This document shows positions 17,327 through 21,570 of a stretch of DNA of 21,570 bases, in pieces. Each line of letters opens with the position of its first letter. The stretch's first letter is position 1. The notes beneath the pieces were generated by a model. The model saw only the letters and a list, made by a program, of their open reading frames with translations, made no database searches and had not been told where the DNA came from. A program made the translations under genes and the position numbers. The stretch comes from Selaginella kraussiana (lineage: Eukaryota > Streptophyta > Lycopodiopsida > Selaginellales > Selaginellaceae), in assembly GCA_001021135.1 (NCBI GenBank), contig LDJE01076419.1, positions 1 through 21,570 of the forward strand, in the 5' to 3' direction.

Positions 17327-17882
17327 TCGGCTCGGCTCGGGCCAGTCGGAGTCGGACACGAACTCGGAGTCGGATGGGATTTTTTTTCCGCTTTGTATTT
17401 TTTCCCTTTCGTTTTGTGGGAGGAACGAACACAGCTTCAACACACAGGCAGTCTCGTCAATCGCAAACAATGACAGGATTTTCAGGTGGAAAATGGAAAA
17501 AACATGGATAAAAATGAGGGGAAAAGTGTCGCTTCTCTTTGGAGCTGCTCTTTTTATCATAGAAATAGAGAGTTTTTATTTTTCATCGTGCGTAGCTGCC
17601 AAAGGCAAGGTTTGCCCTTCTCTGATCATTGCTCATGGTATGTGGTTCATTTATTTGGCTTTGATTTTCTTAGCATTTCTTTTTTTCTTCTTCTCAGGGA
17701 ATGTGTTCTTGCTTTTGTAGCCAGCCAGCCACACGTCGTCGTCGAGGCCCCGCATGAAAGTGGGCAGCCGTTCTTACATATTGCGTTTACGCCAATCATG
17801 GCGTCGCGTTGCGCGCTCGCTTTGCTTGATGCGCTCCCGCCGCTTCATATATACCCAACGAGTAGGAGGCCCAGTTGGGATT
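17327..17882. promoter_or_regulatory. Kinase 3' region and promoter of the first caleosin
   Basis: About 555 bp. The first part should hold the kinase 3' UTR. Near the caleosin there is ACACGTC (17731-17737, ABRE-like core) and a TATATA box at 17848-17853, only 30 bp before the ATG at 17883, so the 5' UTR would be very short. An in-frame ATG at 17754 with no intervening stop would add 43 Arg-rich residues if transcription starts earlier. Confidence 0.55.
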
Positions 17883-18639
17883 ATGGAGGGTTCATCTTCC
17901 AAGGCTCCAACTGCGCTCCAGCGTCACGTTGCTTTCTTCGATCGCAATGGGGATGGTGTTGTGTACCCATCGGAGACGTACCAAGGTAGCAGCACCACGG
18001 GTGGAATTTGATGGTGTTTTGGATTTGCAGGGTTTCGAGCTCTTGGATTTGGAGCTTTTACGTCCTTGTTTGCATCATTGTTTATCAACCTTGGGCTCAG
18101 CTATTCCACACTTGAGGTGAGATCATCGCTTCGCGAGTTCGAGCGTTATGGAAGGCCACTGTTTTGTTCGTCAGAGCTGGCTCCCAAATCCCTCGTTTCC
18201 AATCCATATCAAGAATATACACAAGGCGAAGCACGGGAGTGACACAGACATATACGATCACGAGGGCAGGTTGGTATGCGTATGGATTAATTGTATACAT
18301 ACGCTATGCTGTTTCAGGTTTTCTGAAGCCCGTTTCGATGAGCTCTTTGGTAGATTTGCCTCTCATCCTCGAAAGATAGCCCGCGGCGAGCTCATGACGA
18401 TGGTTCGCCACAATCGTGAAGCCTGGGATGTAGGCGGATGGTAAGCTTGTCTACAGCCACGTATAAAATGCACAAGTTGATGAATTTACTACTACAGGGT
18501 AGCCGCCTGGGCAGAATGGACTTTTTTATACAATCTTGCCAAGGACAAGGATGGCCACGTTGACAAGGATGCCATTCGAGCAGCGTACGATGGTAGCCTC
18601 TTTCACACCATTGAGGAATCCAGAAAACAGAGGCGCTGA
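17883..18639 (+). CDS. Caleosin, short (L) type
   Basis: Exons 17883-17985, 18031-18116, 18175-18269, 18318-18440 and 18498-18639 give 182 residues. Caleosins are Ca2+-binding, haem-containing lipid-droplet or ER proteins, several with peroxygenase activity on fatty-acid hydroperoxides. The EF-hand loop is [12 protein letters not shown] (20-31) in [12 protein letters not shown] hydrophobic segment follows ([20 protein letters not shown]), then the proline-knot region [23 protein letters not shown], which targets lipid droplets and carries a conserved His. The C-terminus has [30 protein letters not shown]. Its N-terminus is about 50 residues shorter than that of the next caleosin, fitting the L form, unless the in-frame ATG at 17754 is used. 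Splice sites match the tandem neighbour in position and phase (the third exon is 95 nt; its counterpart there is also 95 nt). Confidence 0.92.
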
Positions 18640-18904
18640 AAAAAACCCCATAAAACCTGTATCCATTTGCGGAAAATGTATTCGCGTAGCTTTGAGAGCT
18701 TTGAGACTTTGACACCACGATCAGTGACGCGGGTTCGGATATACGCCAAGCCAGTGGTAGCCTAGTTGCCACTTGGGTTGCACTAGGAGTTCCACGTGGG
18801 TTTTGCCATGGTGCATGGTTGACACGTCGGCGTGTTAACAAGAGAGTGTGTGTGTGAGAGGGTATAAGGCTTGGGAGTATTTGCGAGAGCTGCGAGAAGA
18901 CGCT
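18640..18904. promoter_or_regulatory. Promoter of the second caleosin with G-box/ABRE motifs
   Basis: The 265 bp between the caleosins contain CCACGTGG (18792-18799), a palindromic G-box that is also an ABRE core, and ACACGTC (18822-18828). A TATAAG box at 18863-18868 follows, 37 bp before the ATG. This spacing is promoter-like. It agrees with the ABA and drought induction known for the RD20/CLO3 caleosin, but response here is inference. Confidence 0.7.
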
Positions 18905-19859
18905 ATGGACGTTCGCAAGCGTGAGGCTATTGAGACGACTGCGCCCAATGCCCCGATTACTTTGGAGACCAAGGTGCGACCTCGAGAGCTGGAGAACTTG
19001 AGCAAACCACGTATGAAATGTTTCTTTTTTCCTCGGGCTTGATGCTCTTCTATTTTGTAGACGTGCCGAGGGCTCTGTTGGCAGTGGACAATGAGAACCC
19101 GCTTGGTTCACCAGGTCACCACCATGGTAACCTTTCGGTTTTGCAGCAACATGTTGCATTCTTCGATCGCAACGGAGATGGCATCGTCTATCCGTGGGAG
19201 ACTTATGAAGGTTTGAAAATCAAGCTGAGAATTTTTCTGACTCTCGGTTCCTTTTGTAGGCTTCAGGGCGATCGGGTTCAACATTGTTCTTTCTTTTCTT
19301 GCTGTGCTCTTCATCAATGGTTCAATGAGCTATGCAACTCTGGAGGTAAGAAACAAATTGACTTCTGTATATGTACTGGTGTTGTAGGGATGGATTCCAT
19401 CTCCGCTATTCCCTATTTACATAAAGAACATTCACAAGGCTGTGCACGGGAGCGACAGTGGTGTGTATGATAACCAAGGAAGGTGAGAGTTTTGGATCAT
19501 GGCATTGCATAACTATGCTTTTTACTTTCGCAGATTCACCCCCGGACAGTTCGAGATCCTTTTTGACAAGTACGCACAAATGCACCCTGATCGTATGACG
19601 TTCAGGGAGCTGCTCCGCATGACCGAGGCCCAGCGAGATGCATACGATTTCTTCGGATGGTATGCTTTTGACGATCCCTGCATTGACTGCTTGTGTGTGG
19701 TTGAACAGGATTGCCTCCAAGCTGGAGTGGATGGCAACTTATTGGATCCTCAAGGATGAGAAGGGATACGTCCCTAAGGATGCTGTGAGGGCTGTGTACG
19801 ATGGGAGTGTGTTTGAATATCTCGAGAAGCAGCAAAGCACCAGGAAGAAGGATATGTAA
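18905..19859 (+). CDS. Caleosin, long (H) type, RD20/CLO3-like
   Basis: Exons 18905-19010, 19061-19210, 19260-19345, 19388-19482, 19534-19659 and 19709-19859 give 237 residues, matching the 236 of Arabidopsis RD20. Before the EF-hand lies the H-form N-terminal extension, including [20 protein letters not shown]. The EF-hand loop is [12 protein letters not shown] (70-81), followed by [18 protein letters not shown], the proline-knot region [26 protein letters not shown], and [33 protein letters not shown]. It probably acts on lipid droplets or ER as a Ca2+-dependent haem peroxygenase in stress oxylipin metabolism. It shares all internal intron positions with the upstream caleosin, showing tandem duplication, plus one extra 5' intron for the extension. 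ATG 18905 is the first in frame after the TATA-like box. Confidence 0.94.
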
Positions 19860-19916
19860 TGAACCTAGCCTATGAAATGAAAAATGGATCTTCTAAGTAC
19901 ATGTTGGTCTGCCGGC

Positions 19917-19927
19917 AATAAAATAAA
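19917..19927 (+). terminator. Probable polyadenylation signal of the second caleosin
   Basis: AATAAAATAAA lies 58 bp after the TAA stop, in AT-rich sequence followed by a T/G-rich run (CTTGTTTGT). Motif and position fit a poly(A) signal. Confidence 0.6.
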
Positions 19928-20088
19928 CTTGTTTGTAGAGACGCGTATTTAGGAAACATAAAAAGCAAAGCACAGTAGGATATGTGTAGAACAGTACAAA
20001 TAACTCTTGTGAGATCATCTCTACGCGGCCATAATCTTTTACTTATCATTAAACGAGAACTAGTACCAGAAAGGGCTGTTCCTTATGA

Positions 20089-20367
20089 CACTTCTCTGAG
20101 TTCTACATCGATCTCGAGTCCCTCCAGGGAAAGAAACTCGTCCGTGAACTCTACAAGCTGATGATTCTGAGTCCAACCATCGTTAAGTACTGGATAGCTC
20201 ATTCTTCAAGCGATATGGTCAAGGGACGCTGTGCAGACATTTGTGTGGAGGGTGCTTCATGGGGTTCTCCCTTTCAAACACTTTCAAACACTTTGCTAAC
20301 ACATTGCTTGTTTGTTATGGGTAGGCTTCATGCCCGAAAGAGGAGTCCCTGCTCGAGGATCTCCATG
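20089..20367 (+). pseudogene. Unrecognised protein-coding fragment with a possible intron
   Basis: From about 20092 the plus strand reads a plausible peptide, beginning FSEFYIDLESLQGKKLV and continuing RELYKLMILSPTIVKYW. A possible intron, donor GGTGCTTC near 20250 and acceptor TGGGTAG near 20324, would join it in phase to GFMPERGVPARGSP and a stop. Codon choice and residue mix look like real protein, but there is no start and no further exons on either side. It is probably a piece of a decayed or copied gene. I cannot name the family. Confidence 0.35.
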
Positions 20368-21570
20368 AAAATCCGGTTCTTTCATTGCATTTGCATACGC
20401 ATTCAAGTCGCTGTATTTTTTCGGTTTTGCTGGGCTTATGCATGGGCTATGGCTGTATGAGTTGTCGAATACCCCTGCCTACCAACAAACGCCTTCAACC
20501 CTCGCTTTCTATATCTTATGTCAATCCGATGCTACATGTTTTAGGATATTAACTCGCTGAGACATCAGCTGTGATAGCTTTACTGTTTGATCCTTTTTGA
20601 AGCCCTAAACAAATGCCGTTGGCTATATAGTATGTTACCTGGATCGCGTGTTTAACTCCAAAATTCCCTTAGCCTAAAGACATTACTGTATGCCTGAAGG
20701 ATGCAAGTAATAGCTCTGCTGTTGGAGCAATTGCTTGGGCTATTTTATAATTGCAAGTTTTGAGAGATTTTCCCCAGGTGGTTTTCCCCCACGATGGACT
20801 TGTTGGAGGTTTTAGTGAAATAGTTCGGTGCCAAAAGGTATTCAAATCAGAGCATGCAGTAGTATATGTATCCTCATCATATTTTTAATTCTTGCAGTAT
20901 ATAGTCTATCACGTTATAAGATATGTTCACGAGAGATTTCATATATATTTTTTTAGTTACATCTATTTGTCAAATTTCTACAAACGCAGCACTCTACCAA
21001 CCCCGCCCTGGATCATATTACATCCTAGTACCAGAATAAGATTGAGCTTGTGCAACTGGAGGTTGTATTCTCGCTTGTGTATCTCGACAATCCTCCTTTG
21101 TCCTTGAAGAGTTCCTGGCTGCGCGTTTTGGGAAGTCCCAATGCCCCGCATTCATAGTATAATCCCAAAACCCAATGACCTCGTATTACGTAATAATTAT
21201 TTACAAGAAAAATAATACTTAAAAGTACACGCAACCCCGGAAACTGCATACACCAAGCGTTCTGAAGGCTATAGAATGCAAGAAAGGAAATTGCTGAGGC
21301 TGCTGGCTAGGTGCAACTTCCATACTCTTGGTTTTACAGCAATAGGATCCCGCTCAAAGACTTTTAATGCGTTTTTCATATTTAAATCATATAGCATTTT
21401 TTATTATTCTCTCCTTCCAGAGCATTAAGATATTTTTGGCACCACGATTTCAGGCTTTGAGAAAGCGATTCAATTATTATTTGCGAAGGTTCCGGAATAT
21501 CCCTAAGGAAAGAAATAGTATATGTGTTGCACATTGCATTGTTCGCAGCGGTCGTGTTTTTATTTCTTAC
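20368..21570. other. Intergenic region, nothing recognised
   Basis: About 1.2 kb of AT-rich DNA. The longest open frames are about 70 codons and match nothing I know. There is a duplicated CTTTCAAACA just before this stretch (20271-20291), but I saw no inverted ends, no RNA gene and no long repeat. Confidence 0.5.

Noticed and set aside
17054-17560. Minus-strand open frames opposite the kinase tail
   Set aside because: The plus strand encodes a low-complexity Arg/Ser/Gly tail in the proper phase after the kinase domain; the antisense frames are compositional.
1-21570. CRISPR arrays, rRNA or tRNA genes, or virus-derived elements
   Set aside because: No regularly spaced repeats, no cloverleaf with box A/B noticed by eye, and no capsid, polymerase or integrase-like frames were seen. 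A covariance-model scan was not possible.

Overview
This window is plant nuclear DNA, and a lycophyte such as Selaginella is the best guess. The gene families are plant-specific or plant-typical: TPD1-like secreted peptides, a ROF-type multidomain FKBP, a bifunctional fucokinase/GDP-fucose pyrophosphorylase, a BSD2-like plastid chaperone, an HAK/KUP potassium transporter, a PBS1-like cytoplasmic kinase and caleosins. The lycophyte guess rests on structure. Almost every one of about 40 introns is 36 to 65 nt long, genes lie 30 to 400 bp apart, and TTTAGGG-type telomere motifs are scattered through the window. The species is an inference; no marker gene was available.

Layout: 1-1143, minus strand, a TPD1-like gene plus a second TPD1-like terminal exon just downstream that has no upstream exons of its own. 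1144-4474, AT-rich intergenic DNA with short direct repeats and a 1.2 kb segment bounded by inverted repeats (3048-4278), which carries a copied piece of the neighbouring FKBP gene. 4475-6748, minus, FKBP with three FK domains and TPRs (12 exons). 7144-10305, minus, FKGP (6 exons). Only 41 bp separate its ATG from that of the divergent BSD2-like gene (10347-10839, plus). A predicted thylakoid-lumen TPR protein follows about 55 bp later (10894-11990, plus). 12499-15327, plus, HAK/KUP transporter (9 exons). 15621-17326, plus, receptor-like cytoplasmic kinase (5 exons). 17883-18639 and 18905-19859, plus, a tandem pair of caleosins, the first short (L type) and the second long (H type). 19860-21570, non-coding DNA with one unrecognised protein-like fragment.

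Exons were joined by hand from GT-AG sites, reading phase and remembered family alignments. In all complete models the phases close to an intact reading frame. The genes do not form one pathway. Local groupings are two plastid-directed genes in tandem (BSD2-like, lumenal TPR), two caleosins that look ABA-responsive from their promoter motifs, and the duplicated TPD1 exons. I found no tRNA, rRNA, CRISPR array or recognisable viral element. The oddest features are the inverted-repeat element with a DNA-level copy of the adjacent gene, the orphan TPD1 terminal exon, the 41 bp bidirectional promoter with an E2F-type site, and three stop-free introns of length 3n in the FKBP gene.
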